From Strigamia acuminata (lineage: Eukaryota > Arthropoda > Chilopoda > Geophilomorpha > Linotaeniidae): a DNA stretch of 64,000 nucleotides. Every line of letters begins with the position of its first letter. The first letter of the stretch is position 1. Shown one piece after another: positions 32,935 through 47,900 of the stretch. The stretch is from contig OX442315.1 of NCBI GenBank assembly GCA_949358305.1, positions 36,978,427 to 37,042,426 of the forward strand, read 5' to 3'. The translations under genes were made by a program, and so were the position numbers. Under the pieces are notes generated by a model, which did not search any database, was not told the origin of the DNA, and saw only the letters and a list, made by a program, of their open reading frames with translations.

Positions 32935-35900
32935 CTGTCAGAATATTACAAATTAATTAATTCAGTACTACTCAGTATTACTCTTTACCGCATTGTTTGA
33001 TGTCGCAGTGCTGCCAACGTATTCGTGGATCGATGGTGTAACACCAAGGGGTCGGTTCTTCTCCGCCGGCATTTCGGCAGAAATTCTCCGAGTCCTGAAT
33101 TTCAGGAAACACGTCCGGTGGTCGGTTATGTTTATGAGGCTCCTAAACGATTGTCAAATGTTTTATACTTAACGATTATTCAATCAAAATGCAAACTGAT
33201 AATACTTGAATATCCCATCGTTGGCATGGAATCCCGCTTTTTGTCACATTAACATATCCTTGATAGAAACGGCCCCTTTGATGAACGCAATCATCTTTTG
33301 AAAATTAAATAAAATTAAATAAAATTAAATGAAATTCTTTATACAATATTTTAGTCTTTACATGTGATTTCATCCTTCTTCATGTCGGTGAGTTTCGCGT
33401 GTGAACAGAATGACTGCGCCGAGCCATTGTCAACCGAAGGCAACACATTGCAATCGGGCAAATGAAAATGACCTCTGGATTTGAAAAAAATCCCTCGCCG
33501 TTTGTTGTCTTCTATCATGACCCATTCGTTGACACAGAACGATTCCCGTACTGCTATGCAATCCTCTCTAGAAATAAACAAATTAATTAATCAATTAATA
33601 TAAATTAGAGCCAGTAAAATGACAACAATTTTCTACCTGCATAATGGCATTCTAGAAGCTTTTCCATCAATTAATCTACATTCCGGAAAGGCAAAATGGC
33701 ACAGCAAAACTTGTGCTGCAGATCGGCAAGGCTCTTGCAGAGATAGGATAAGTTCTTCCCATAACTCCATGGTGATACGTTCGTGAAGCCAACCACCGGG
33801 CGATGTGTGCGACATGTTATACCATATGAGTCCGGATTTTTTCAGATATTTACGACAAACATTGCCGTTATATGGGGCGCAATATCCGCTCACTGGACCA
33901 TGGCGATCTATACAAAGTTACAAAAAAAAACAATTTTATTTTTAACAATTTTATTTTTTTTATTTAGAAAAAAAAAAAAAAAAAAACAACTTTTGGATAA
34001 TCAAATACCTTTTCGCTGGTTGACATGTATAGGGAAACTGCGGGAATCTATAGTGGCATTGTGGACTAAATGATTTGTGGCTTGGCAAGTGATGTTGGTG
34101 GATTCAGTCGCATTGAAAGATAAAATGGAGCGCGTTTGAACTATATCATCACCCTCTTGCTCTCGAATAATCTAAAGGAAAAGAAAATTGAAGTAAGCTA
34201 AGTTCTCAAAACTCTGCTTATTTGCAAAAATCACATTTCATTTTTTAAATCAAACTGGAACATTCCTGGTGGAAAACTGGCGCATTTAACCAAAACGTTG
34301 CATTTTTTTAATGGAAAAGTTAAGTACAAAATAATGTTGTCTCGAGGGTACTATTTAATCTGACTAAGGATGATGTGATCGAGAATCGAAATAAGCTCAT
34401 CCACACCTTACCGTGTATCTGTACCCTTTATATTATTATATATATATTAATTTAATTTTCTAAGTCATACACTCATAAATGAGTGACAAGAGCCCAAAGG
34501 GTGGTCTGAATGATGTTTTCGGCTTTTTGCTTCCCGTGAGGTTGGCTTCACTGGAGGGTTGAAGAAAGGGCAGAGGATTTTCAAAGGACGCGAAAGAAGG
34601 AGGAGATGCCATCCAATTACTAGAGAACATCGACTACACTTTAAGCCGATGGACTGATCGTTACAACGAGCAACTCGCACGACCGAGGGTAAGATCAGGT
34701 CACTGCGACCACGTGGCAAGACTCGGAATTATATCGAGTTAGGAGGTTACGGGAAAAGAGAAAAGAGAAAAGAAAAGAAAAGAAGAAAGGAGGGAAACTC
34801 AGCAAATTAAATAAAAATAAAAATAGTGAAAAAGGCTTAAAGAGGTCGTTTCAAGAGGATTTGCTTTTCCTGTTATACAGATACTTGTACACACAGTAAT
34901 GATTGGACTGAATAAATGTGTTTTGTGCGGTGTGTGGGCTTGCCCTAGACAATCCAATTAAATTTTTAAAGTGGAAAACAAAGTGGAAAATATTGATTTC
35001 AGGGCTCAAAAGTCGAATCCTGTTTTTTAAATAATTGATGTTCCAGTCTTCATTAAATTAAGATGTTCTTCTTTTATTTTATTTTATTTTATTTTTATTT
35101 TAAATTTTATCTTTAATCTAAAGATCTGTGTCCTTCACTTGCACAGGTATCACTTTATTCGTGTTCAGCTCTATTAAGAGTTATGGGAAGTGCACTAATG
35201 AGCCATGAAACTGGAGTGTAACAAATAGACTGTCAATATTGCATTAGGTCTTCAAGTTGGTTAGTTTGCTGTAATCTGTGGCACTACTTTGCCTTTGCAC
35301 CACTAATTTCTCGTGGAAATGGCTAACCAATGTGACACATGCATTAGTGGCTGAACTTTAATTGTCAAGTAATGACTAAAAGTTTATACAAATCGATAAT
35401 TCAGAGAGAAATTTTTTTTTAACATTTAAACATTTTTGTGGCGTTTGTTTTTAATATGATTACTCTAAGTGAAAGTGTGCAACCATTCCTTGATTAATGG
35501 TGTTTCAACAAAATGTGCACAAGATTTAAGCTACACTAATGGTTTTGGTCATATTCAAAATTCATTATTCATGAAATTGCTAAAGGTAATGCAACTATGC
35601 ATGATTAATAATTTGTTTATTTGTTGGATTAAAACAATTCGTTGACATGACAGTGACAGGTTAAATTAAATTTTGCTTCCACGTGAAATCCCAATTTTCC
35701 CTTTTCATTTAAGCTCCTTTGCATCATTTAAATCACTTCTAGGATGATTAATTAAATAAAAAAAACATACCTTTGTTTTCCCTAAAAATTTGCGATTCTA
35801 CCACTAACAACATCGCTTTATGTTTTGCACTGCTTTGTGTCCGAGTTGAGGCTAGCTTATTTCATTAGAGAAATAAACAAACGCTGTGTGTTTGCTGAAT

Positions 35901-38900
35901 TGCTCTCATCTCATTAAAATGGTCAGCTCAGCAGTTTTCACATACATGTCACGTTTGCATAAACACAAAGTTTGCCGAAACATCAGAAGCTTTCACTCAG
36001 TTAAGTTTCCAATCAAATGTGTTTACACCATCAAACTGTCCGTGGTAATTATTTTTTTAGGTAATTTCTATACTGATCGGTACACTCAAAATGACCAAAC
36101 GTTTGTCAACACGTTCAATCCATGAAAACGCGTTGGCCGAGTCTGAATTTGTTCAAATTTCATCACGTGCCTAAACTGGTGTAATTGAAATCTTATACGA
36201 CATTGAAAAGCTTGCTTCGCTGCCATAGGCTGTGTACTTGTAGTTGAATTTGAATGAAAATATTTTGTTGTACTTTTGAATTTAAATGGAAATATTTTGT
36301 TGTACTTTTGAATTTAAATGGAAATATTTTGTTGTACTTTTGAATTTAAATGGAAATATTTTGTTGTACTTTTGAATTTAAATGGAAATATTTTGTTGTA
36401 CTTTTGAATTTAAATGGAAATATTTTGTTGTACTTTTGAATTTAAATGGAAATATTTTGTTGTACTTTTGAATTTAAATGGAAATATTTTGTTGTACTTT
36501 TGAATTTAAATGGAAATATTTTGTTGTACTTTTGAATTTAAATGGAAATATTTTGTTGTACTTTTGAATTTAAATGGAAATATTTTGTTGTACTTTTGAA
36601 TTTAAATGGAAATATTTTGTTGTACTTTTGAATTTAAATGGAAATATTTTGTTGTACTTTTGAATTTAAATGGAAATATTTTGTTGTCGTATTAAATTGT
36701 GTTGTGAATGCGTTGTGTTGTACTACAGCACACTACAAGTATTTATTTTGTAATTTATCTTATAAGATATGATGAAATGTGCAGACTAGAGCAGTGTTTT
36801 GTAACGATATTTTCAACTGCAAACGCTCGTAAAAAAATGTACAAAGTGAAAATGCTCGGCAAGTTGATTCTTGGCTCGATGCCTTAAGCCTAGGACAATG
36901 GTGAAACTCTTGTCAACATAGCAGGGTAGAGAAGCAATTGAAATTCGTCGCTATAAACCAGCAAAAGAGGAAAAGGAAGAGGGAGCGCGTTAGGCATCGG
37001 GCCATTAGCCTCGTCCACAGGCTTAAACTTTTAGTACGTCGGTGATTGTAGCCACGCATGCCTGGCTTTTAATTATAAACGTGCGCAACATTACTCGACT
37101 CAGGGTTTCTTCTGCTTTTGTCTACGTATTATTTCATTTTAAACTCGAGTAAAAGCAACCAACAAATTACCCAACAGTAAATTTCAATTTGCCTTTCATC
37201 AAAGCCGTGCTGTGGCTGTGGGCTTTACAATAATTGAAAAACATTTTCTTTCAGCCATTTGTTCCAGTCGTCCAGTCGAGATTTGTGCTTTTAACTGAAA
37301 ACTCGCTCGAAAAATTGCTTCCACACTCACTTTCGCTGTTGATTGTCAGCTTAAACAAACAGAATAATGATGCGACGCTTACTTGTTAGAAGCTTAGAAA
37401 ATGATGTGTCACGTGTGAGAAATGAGGGTTAAGCAAGAAATATTTTTCATTATCTAAAAAAGATGGCATCAAACTTTTCAATCTCCCATTCGCATCCAAC
37501 TGCCAGCGGAAGATTTATTGAACAAATTGGGATGGGAAGGAACAATTCAAATGGTCAATGGGGAGTTGGTTATAACCGCCAAGAGTGCTGAGAAATGGAT
37601 GCCATACTGACACACTCCAATCCCCTCCATCTCGTTTCTCGAGTGTCTAATGGTCAATACGAGTCCCTTTTGAATTTGTTGTTGTTCACTGCCAGTCTTA
37701 AGTCCAGTTTTGTCACTAATGGTAGCCTGGAAATATGATGTAGCCATAGCAACCCCCTTCTGCCGTTATACATGGCATAACTCTTAGATCATGTTTAAGA
37801 CACGAGGAAGAGAGACAGAGAAGAGAGAGTTTCACTTTGGCTAATAAAACACTCATTTATAAACTCGTGCTAATATCCCCCACAGCTTGCGTGTCGTCAA
37901 ATACAAATGAAATATTTATCGGAGCGGAGTGACCCACCAGACAACGCTTAACTGCCACAACTGAGTCGGCAGTCTTTTCTGCGTTTGCGACAAGCGTTGC
38001 TTCGTCAGCACTGCACTTCGTAACCAACTAGATCAACATTTCTCGGGTCACTCAAAATGCGAGAATGACGAATGCTGTTTTTCAGCAACTTGGCACAATT
38101 TTTCTAACACCTAACTGGTTGTTCCTGCCAATAGTCATACGCTAAACGTGAGTAAAATATAATATCAGCATAAATACACGCAGAATTCTATGTGCAAAAT
38201 GGAATTCAGAGTGATTTTTGACTTTCCTCTTTTAATAGTGAAAACGCTTCATTCATTCATTCATCCTTGTTTGCAATTTTGTTAACTGAAGCAAGAAAGC
38301 TGTCAGTGCTCAAATTACATCAAAACATCTCCAATTTCAGCAAATCGAATTTTTTCGCTGTTTCAATCCATACTTTTCGCTTTTCTTTTCTTTTTCTGCC
38401 AGTTGATCTTTTACAATCTACAGTTTCCGGTTGCCTGGCAACATCACTTCTTTCTTTGGCACGCTTCACTAATGGTGCAATTTGCTTGTTTAAACCCTTC
38501 TTAAAAATAAAAATAAAATAAAGCCATGAACAGTCTTTGCAAAACCAAAAACCTAAAGTACCTAGAACCATGACCATTAACAGCCAACTAAAGCAAAAAA
38601 TGCTGTCAATGCTTATATAAAAATGGTGAATAAATTGTAACAACCATTAAAAACAGTTTAGCATAATTGCAGCAGGCATAGGCAGAAAACATGCGAGAAA
38701 AAATTAATTATCTTCAATATTGCTCAAATTTTTTTCAATTCTTGCACGTCACTTCTGGCTACGATTCATATTGAAAATAAAAAGAAAACCTGAGGCTTCT
38801 CAATTTTAATTTAAGAAAAATATTAACTTATGAATTAATTTTAAATTTTACCCAGTATGAAATACGCCACACGCCACAAAGTAGGTTGCAAAATAACAAA

Positions 38901-41900
38901 TTTCTGCCTCCTTATGTAATTTCAGCTTCCATTAGTATTAGTATAAAGGCCACAGTTTCATTGTGTTCTTTTCCCTTCCCTTCCCTTCATGCACTTTGCA
39001 GATTGCTTAAAACCAAGGCTCAGATGAAAAATTCAATTTAAGAAATTTCAATTTTCAACAGTGCTGACACATTTCGCAACAAAAAATCCTAACTTATGGC
39101 ATATAAAGTGGCGGGAATATTAATAAACAGCTACGAGAGATTGATGAGTTGTGCTCAAAAGAATCCGGAACAATTTGGTAAATTATTAGACAATTGTGCA
39201 GCAACCAACACTTGAAATGGCAAAATGACAAAGTGCAAAGCTGTGTTGATTTTAAAGATTTTTTTTCCCCTCTCCACTTCAGCCCGAGTTAAGGAACACA
39301 TTCAGCTGTTCGGGTTATTGGAATTCCAAGCTCACTCAAGCACAGCCTTAATGTTGGTGGAAGAGGTTGACTGTGGAAACCAGAGCTAGAGTGAGTTCAT
39401 GCCTTCCCAAAATAATTAAAATAGAAAATTCTAATGATCCAATTTCCCCAGCTCCACTTTAAGAGTGTTTATTTGCAGGATTAAATAGCGAGACATTAAA
39501 TTAAGTAAGCGCTAAGCAGTAACGTACCTCAGATATCCAACTGAAAACAGGCATCTGTGAAATAAAAGAAAATAATTTAAGAAAAAAAATTCTCAATGTT
39601 GTTTATTTGTATACGATGCAATTAAAATTAGATGCAAGTAAAAAATTAAATTTAAAAACGAATAAAAAATTTTGCCGTGACCAGGATTCGAACCTGGGTT
39701 ATTGCGGCCACAACGCAATGTACTAACCACTATACGATCACGGCTAATTTGCCACACGGTCTAGAAGTCGTTTTAAGTCCTAATATGGAGTTTACACCCT
39801 CAACAATACAACACAATATCAAAAGGGGCGAAAAGAATGGTTAAAACAACCATACAGTATTATGGCCAATATTACTGCGTAGTGTAGCCCATTAACCGTG
39901 ATCGTAAAAGTGGTTAGTACATAGCATTATATTATATTATAGGTAAATAAAACTGAAGAATAGAAGCGCACAAATCAATAAGATAAAGCGCTGAATTTTG
40001 TAAGATTTAACTCGTTTTGCGGTTGATTATTGATAGTTCACATTTTGCACATTATACTTTGTACAAATTGCTTAAACGTAAACATTGTACACACCGAGCA
40101 GTTTAAAATTGGTAGAATATTGTAGAATAAATCAAATTTCAGCTCTATATAATCGTTCAATTTTGCTATTTTTCGTGCTCTGAGATAAATGCATTCTCGT
40201 CGGTTCGTTTTGACACGGAGCATGAAAATCGATGAATGAGCATGACAAACACCGCACAAAACTCAAGTGGCTGTACTCAGCTGCTCCTGTCATGTTTGCA
40301 TTATCGACTCGCCACGCATGCGCGTCGCGACGCTCCATTTCGTGAAAGATGGATATGCACTAGAGGCTTTTAAATCTTAAACCTACAAGACTAGAAGAAA
40401 GCACATTGCCAATTCGCACATGTCCAATTGTTGTTTCACCTGTCACATTAAAAATGGTGCCACAAACACCGCAGAAATGGCCTTTCGAGACCCCCAGCAA
40501 TGCATTATGCAAACTCCCAAGGTGAAGCCTTCAAAAAGGCTGTGCTGTTTCTGTTTTTGCTCTTTCTCATGTTTCTGCGAAAACAGCAAAAACAGCAAAA
40601 ACAGGAACTTTGAATTATGCCATTTTCAATAGATGTTGAGTATCGAGTACTCGACCTGCACTAAAAAATGAATTTGCCTTTCATTTGTAATTAGAATGCG
40701 TCGAAGAGTGCTTCGAAGCTGTACAAATGTTGCGCGCCATTTTAATTTTCATTTCTCCGTTTAATTGGAGGGTCTGAGCAAATATTGATGAACGAGAAGC
40801 TGTAGAAGTGAAATCAAAGTGACGCGCCGTGGGGGAGGAATTCGATCGCTTACCTTTTGACCATCACGCAGCCATGTGATATGAGGAGGCGGGTCCCCCG
40901 TGGCTAAACATGGAATGCTCAAATCGACGCCGAAACTCACGTTGTAACCCGAAGGCCACTCGATGATCCGTGCGGGTTCTGCAAAAACAATTGAAATACA
41001 GTTACTTGAGTCGAGTCGAGTCGGTGTAACACTCTCAAAGTGAAAGAAAGCGTGACAAAAAAGGAAAAGTTTATTTTTCTGCCATTTTCGCGCCATTTAC
41101 CGATACCAGCGCACTCTGGCGGCGATTGATCAATTTTCATTTACGCTTCAAAATCGTGCGATTTATCTTCCGTTTTTCAAGAGAAAGAATACCAGAAACG
41201 AATATTGTTTTTCATGTTTCAATTTTATCGGCTTTTCTGGTTTGTACGTCCGTTTCAGATATTTTATAGGCCCTTAACTTCCGGTTTGTAGATATTTATT
41301 ATTGTTTACCACCACAAAACTTTTTGTTTTGTTTTGTTTTTACACTAAAAACTTTCGATTGTACCGGTATGTTTGTTTTTAAACTTTCGATTTGTAGGTT
41401 TTGTTTTTAACTTCCGCTTTTTAGAAGTTTTACAAACCTACAAAACTTCCGGTTTACAGATATTTTACATAACCTTCTTGCTTGCAGATATTTTACAAAC
41501 AAGAAACTTCCGATTTGGAGAAATGGAAAGTAGCCCTTATTGATTTTCGTTCATAATTTATTAATTTGTACATTTGTACATTTGTACATTTGTAGGTAAG
41601 CAGGGCCGAGCAAAACGCCAAGATTAGAGAGTGCTAATATGTCTTTTTTTCGTTCCAAAAATGCATTATTTCCTCTCAAACGACACCTTATAAATATTTT
41701 TGGGGGCGTTAGTTAGATTTTCACTATGATAAATTGATAAGCTAAAAACTATATCCGGTGTACAAGTCGTAAACCAAATTCAATCAAAAAATCATTTATT
41801 TCCATTCATTTCATATCTCCACAACTCGCGATCCACTATCTTTCAATCCAAACACTACTTCGCCCCTAATCAAACCCACTTCCGGTCCACAAGTATACAC

Positions 41901-44900
41901 ATAAATCATTGACAATTTAACACACCTGCCAAATTATCCCATCATTCCTCCCTAGACGGGTAGCAAATATTGATTTCCCTTCCATTTGTACGTTTCTCCC
42001 CCTCATCCCCCAAACTCATCCATCCCTTATCTAGTAATTGGCGACCATTAACCACTCCTGCTTAATGCCACTAGACACGAAGCGGGGAGTAAAGCAGAGA
42101 GACAACTCGGGTTGGTTGGGGCGCATGGGCACCTGCTCGCTCGCTCGCTCGCTGCTCGGCTGTTCGTTTCGGATAATGAGCTCCATTCACACAATCTCAA
42201 ATACATATATCCCTAGAATTGAATTTCTTTTTTGCCCGTTCGTTTTTCGAATTAGGCCTATTTTGATTCTCATTTCTCCATACAAAACCAACAGTACCTA
42301 CTACGGTAGCGCGTGATCTTTAAAACGAGGGCTGACTGGAGGGTTGTAAAGGGCTCTTTTGCATTCCCTCGAGCTTCACTTTATTCCCATAAGCCCCTTA
42401 TAAGATAGAATGGGAAAGGGAGGAAGATGAAAGGGAAGAAAAGGAGATGAAATATTTCCTACCTACTTTTACCTTCAACTTATATACAATTTTATTCCAT
42501 TTTCAATTCAATTCTCGCATTTTTGGTTTGACAGTTCCTTCCGTCTTTTATCCCCTCTTTCTCGCACATATTTAGGATTTAAAAAATGTATTAGAATGTA
42601 GTAGATCATTCCTTTTTTTGCCATATTTTTACAAAATAAAATTATCAGATACGGTTATATCTCTTTCATCCTCGCACTTATCACCACATCTCGAGTAACA
42701 ACAAAGTTGTGAAATTTCAACTCCCTTTGCTTTCCTTCTGCACGAAATACGGCAGAAAAAATAAAAGTTAGAAACCAAACAGCAAAGTTGAGTATCAACA
42801 ACACTTTCCCAAACTTGGCATCTCCGGTCGAACTTTTTATGGTAAATAAAAAAAATAAGAAATAAAAAACATTTCTTTTCATCTCTTCACTCAATCAGCT
42901 CCTATTCTCTCGAGGCAAAAGAAAAAAAGTCTTTTTGGACAAATATCGCCCTAAAGAAAGGAAAATATTGACAAACAGAAGATAAAATTTGTTTTACGAA
43001 AAAGAGAGGAAAAGCAAACCTAATTTCCATTTTCCACTCTTCCGTCTTAATTAATCCGTATGTTTTGGATGTGTGCCAAATTAGGTGAAAGATGTAACGA
43101 AAGAATAAAAAAAATAATTTTTTTTTTTGATAAATGTATTTAGTAATCAAATTAAGCCGTGAAGTAGTGAATAATAAATGAAGAAAAAAGAAGTTTCTAT
43201 CAGTTTGTTGGTGGTTTGACAATATTTTGATCAAGCTGCTTTAAAAAGTGCGCTTAAATTCAAACACGTTCCAGAATCAAAAATAAAATGGAAAAAAAAA
43301 TGTGTTTTAAAAAAAAAATTTATATTGAAAAATAAGTTTACATAAATTACTTAACTATCAACAAAAATGTAAAAAAGTTAGTACTGCCGTGACCAGGATT
43401 CGAACCTGGGTTATTGCGGCCACAACGCAATGTACTAACCACTATACGATCACGGCTACTCAACGTACAAGGAAACGAATTGTCTGTTTAATTTAAGAAA
43501 ATTGTCATTCTCATGACGTAGTGCGATGACGCCAAGTTTTTCTAAAATAAATGTACACCCAATTCTGTTTTTACATGGTAGATACTTTCAAAAAAAAAAG
43601 TGTGTAAAAAATACAGTAGTTGCATTCAAAAACTTCAAAACGGGTCGTTTCTGTCGTTTCGTGTCTTCTGTGATGACGTCATGTCGTGAAAAAATTCGTT
43701 TCTTGGTGGAGAAACGATGCATGAAGCATGAGCCACGTTTCAGCTAAAACGAGTTCTGTCTCACCGTGAAGCCCATTTTAAGTGCACTTATTGGCAGCCA
43801 TTTTGTTATCACTTGACATGTTCGTAGGAATCCGATTATTGTTTTGTTGGTTGAAATGAATGAAAAACTTCTATTACATTTTTAATTGTTTGTTTATCAT
43901 CTGCGATGATAAACTCAAAAACTAAACCAAAACGAGGGTAAACTAGAAACTAGTGTGCAGCTGGAGAAGTGGAAAAAATAAAAAAATAAAAAATTTTAGT
44001 TCGTGGAAATTATTTTTCCTTAAAATTTAAATCAAATTGAGAGCAATTTTTTTTAACTGAGTTAAATCAAACGAAATCATGAAAATCCCGTAATTGAATT
44101 GACTGTGTTATATCAAAATCGTGTAAAAAGAGAATATTTATGTATGAATGTATTTAGTAATCAAAATAAGCGATGAAATAGTAGTGAATAAGAAATGAAG
44201 AAAGTAGTACGTTCATAGTTTTAATCGAAAAAATTAACAAAAATTTAAAACAAAAAAAGTGTCTCTCTTCTCTACTGCCGTGACCAGGATTCGAACCTGG
44301 GTTATTGCGGCCACAACGCAATGTACTAACCACTATACGATCACGGCTACACGAGCGACAGATCAAGAGACAAAATCTACCGGTATTGTGAAATGACCCA
44401 CAGTTAAAATTAAACGTTAAAAGATTTAAGCCTGGTTGTAATGTACATAATAATAAAAATACCGGTACGTGTTTTGTGCGGTTATGGATATTATTCACAC
44501 GTGCCCCAATATAGAAAATTTATACAAAAATAAAAATAAAAATTATTTTGGGAAGAAATTATAAATTAATTTTTGCGGTGACCAAGATTCGAATCTTGGT
44601 TTATACAGCCACAACACAAGAAATGCAAGGAACGAACCACTATACGAGCCGTACAAGTACAACCCGAGGTACAACCTCATCTAAAAGGTTAAAAGACGTC
44701 ACATTCGCTAAACGAACCAGAGCGTAACCATCGTCGTCATCCGAAACTCCATTCTTCAATCTACGCCACAAGAGGCCGTTAGCCTTAACCCAACAGCGCT
44801 CTTATCACATCTCAATTTTCATCACGTGCAATCTGCAAAATGGTCATCACATCCTCCAATGATTTAACCCTAATTTACTCTCTCAAATCCCCATTAGACT

Positions 44901-47900
44901 TAACCCGAAACCCCAAATGATCGCCCCCATTACATTTTGTAATAATAATAATAATAATAATCAGCAAATGGGTGTGGGCCAATTTGGACGCATCACACCA
45001 TCGATTCATTGTCCTCAGTACTGTTTATGTTTAAGCATTAAAAGTGTGTAACTAGAGACTTTAGGTCCTAATGGATATTGAACCCAAGTGAAATTGTCAT
45101 CCGATGGAACATTAAAGAAGGTAGAATTGAGTATTGACCACGTGCAAGCATATTGGGTGGGTGATGTACGAGTAATTAGCATAGCGAATGAATTTGTTGG
45201 TGTAATCAATGCAAGTTTCTTTCAACACGATTTTCATTATCCAATTGCTGTTAACACTCTCATTAAGTGGCAATGAGGCCTGGTTTGTCTTTTAGTGGTG
45301 CTGTCATAAACCAATGGATACGGGGGAGGGATTTAAAGTGAGATTTTATCAAATGTACACAATACTGCACGAGTTGGTTACTTAGAAAATGATGTATAGT
45401 TAAGACGATGATTATTGTTGTTGCTGGTGTCTGTTTGATGGATTACGGCTGCCATGTAAAGGAAATAAATAGGTTTTGATTCAACGGATATGTCAACTGC
45501 GTTCCCCTATGTGTCGGCTCAAGTATAATTCAAAGGAGGGCACCGTAGATCGCTAAGTTTGATTGTTTTCTTTCACTGTACGCTATATTTATTCATTGTA
45601 TTATTACCCATTTCTAAAATGGTTTATCGCACACGAGTGCCATTACCAGTTCCCATATGATTCAAAAATTATATTTCAATCTATTGTAATGTTATAATGC
45701 ATTTTGTAATACATTAATGGATGGTATTGATTTGAAAATGAATGAAATGATAATACATTTTCTCAAATGTATTGTGAAATGCATTTATTGCATTTATTGC
45801 ATTCGTACGTGCGCAGACATAGACAGGCATTTGTCAATTTGATTTTGGTATCAAGATACCGGGCGCAGACTATAGATCCATTTTACATCCTGATCCACGG
45901 CCTACAAATTGGTGTTGCTAATTCGCAAGACATCATTAAGGGGTTTCGTAAATGACACGCTCAGCGCTCAAGTGATTGATCCAATAATCACAATCACTGC
46001 ATTATTGAGGTCCAACTGACTTGTGAGTATTTTGCACGTCGTATGACTTTTATTTATACTTTTTTTTAAATCAAATTAAATTTATTTTGTGTTTGTTAAC
46101 TTAAATTGATTATTTATTTATTTTTATTTATTTAATAATTTACAACAAACTCTCTTTTTCTTAGTTTAAGCATTCTGCAGCACTAATGTTTCGGACGATT
46201 ATACATAAGCGCTGAAGCCATTATACGAGTGATTGGCCCACACAGGTCACATGATAATCGCTTCAGCATGTCATTTGTAAAACCCCTTAATTTGTCATTA
46301 CAGATAGCTTGAATCAATGCTATTGCCTTCCTTCTCTTGGAGGAGTCTGTTGTCTTGGAAACCATCACCCTGACACTTCGTGACAAGAAGAACGCGATAA
46401 CGTCCAACAGACAGACCACAGGGTTTCAAGATTTCCGCTGCCCTAAAGCACAGGATATCTAGAAAAGCTGATGAGTAAGAGAAGAAGAAGAAGAAAAAGA
46501 AGAAGAAGCTGCTGGTCAAGTGCAAGTTACTGGGGGATTTCTACACGCGGGTCGAAATGAATCAAAATGAATCGACCGAGGAAATAAATTGAGACCAATA
46601 GAGACAAATGTGCTGGAATATGCAGAAAACTGAAAAAAAAACCCAATTTACCCATTAATAAAATTATTCTAAAATGTAAACCTAATTGGATTTTTTTTTC
46701 ATGAAAAAATGTAGGATTAAGTTGAATCTCAGGACATGCAAGAACACTTTGTTCAATTTGTCTTATGGCAGATTAATTTGTCAGTGTCAGTTGAGAAGAG
46801 AATTTTCCTCCACTGAAAAGACTCAATCACGAATTCAATTTCCCATCCAGCGTACGAGTACGAGGAATTTATAATTGTCATTTGTCAATCTAAACATTTC
46901 TCTAGGCAACTAACACAACAAAGAATAAAGCATATGGACTAGGTACGGAATTAAATCTCTATTGCAATTTTGATCACATACTTGTAGTGGGCAGCTGGGC
47001 ACCCATCCAAGGTGGAATTCAAAGCATGAATTGCATGGCAATTGAGAATTTGAAATTCTGCACTTTAGATTCTTTATTCATCATGAATGCATGAGCGTTG
47101 CACAATTCAGCACACTTCTATTATGTAATAACACGTGCAGTAATGTATACCCAATAAGCAATATCCACTAGTATTACCTAATAAGACTTCAAAAATGTAC
47201 TAATCCATCATGACTGCGCACGTACAAAAAACAGGCAAATGCGCCATCTCAAGGCAGAATATAAAATCGCTAGAGTATGTGACGTGCCCAGTATCTCGAT
47301 GCCGATTTGCCGAATTCAAACACTAAATTCCGATTTTTTGCACACGAAAACACAAATTTCTCAAGTAGGAATTTTTCGTATCAATTTAGCATTATAGCAC
47401 ATCTTGCGTTAATGTCGTAATCGCATTAAAGAAAAGAGAAAGTAATAAAAATGGAAAAATCCCAAGCATCAGATAAAATATTTCATTTCACTTCATTTCC
47501 ATTCTAAAAATTCAATAAAATCAGCATATTACAACCTATGGGAACCATATTAACAGCAAAAAGAAAAAAAGAAAAAAAAGAAAAATTAAAAAGAAAGAAA
47601 TTCTTTACTTTACTTGACTAGATCACAAATCAGCACGGAGTTAAGCTTTGCATCACTTTCACTTTCACATTTCCATAATTCACTCGGTTCGCCCATTGTG
47701 GAAGTCAGCCAGGAACAATTTCTCCTAAAGCACCATAATTCATCACGTGATATATTCAAACTGCACAACACCCACCTACCCAACCAACTAATATGCATCT
47801 CACTGCTTAACATTTATAATTACATTCTACCTTTATCCCAAGACTCCACATTATACACCCAAAAGAACTAATTCTGCAAAACTAATTCCGAACCACTTAA

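Noticed and set aside
34465-34719. Minus-strand ORF in a G+C-richer stretch
   Set aside because: No recognisable motif, no splice sites in phase with the kinase gene, and composition that could be a repeat fragment.
46183-46419. Minus-strand ORF as a real gene
   Set aside because: Short, no start context or domain recognised. Kept only as part of the inverted-repeat observation.
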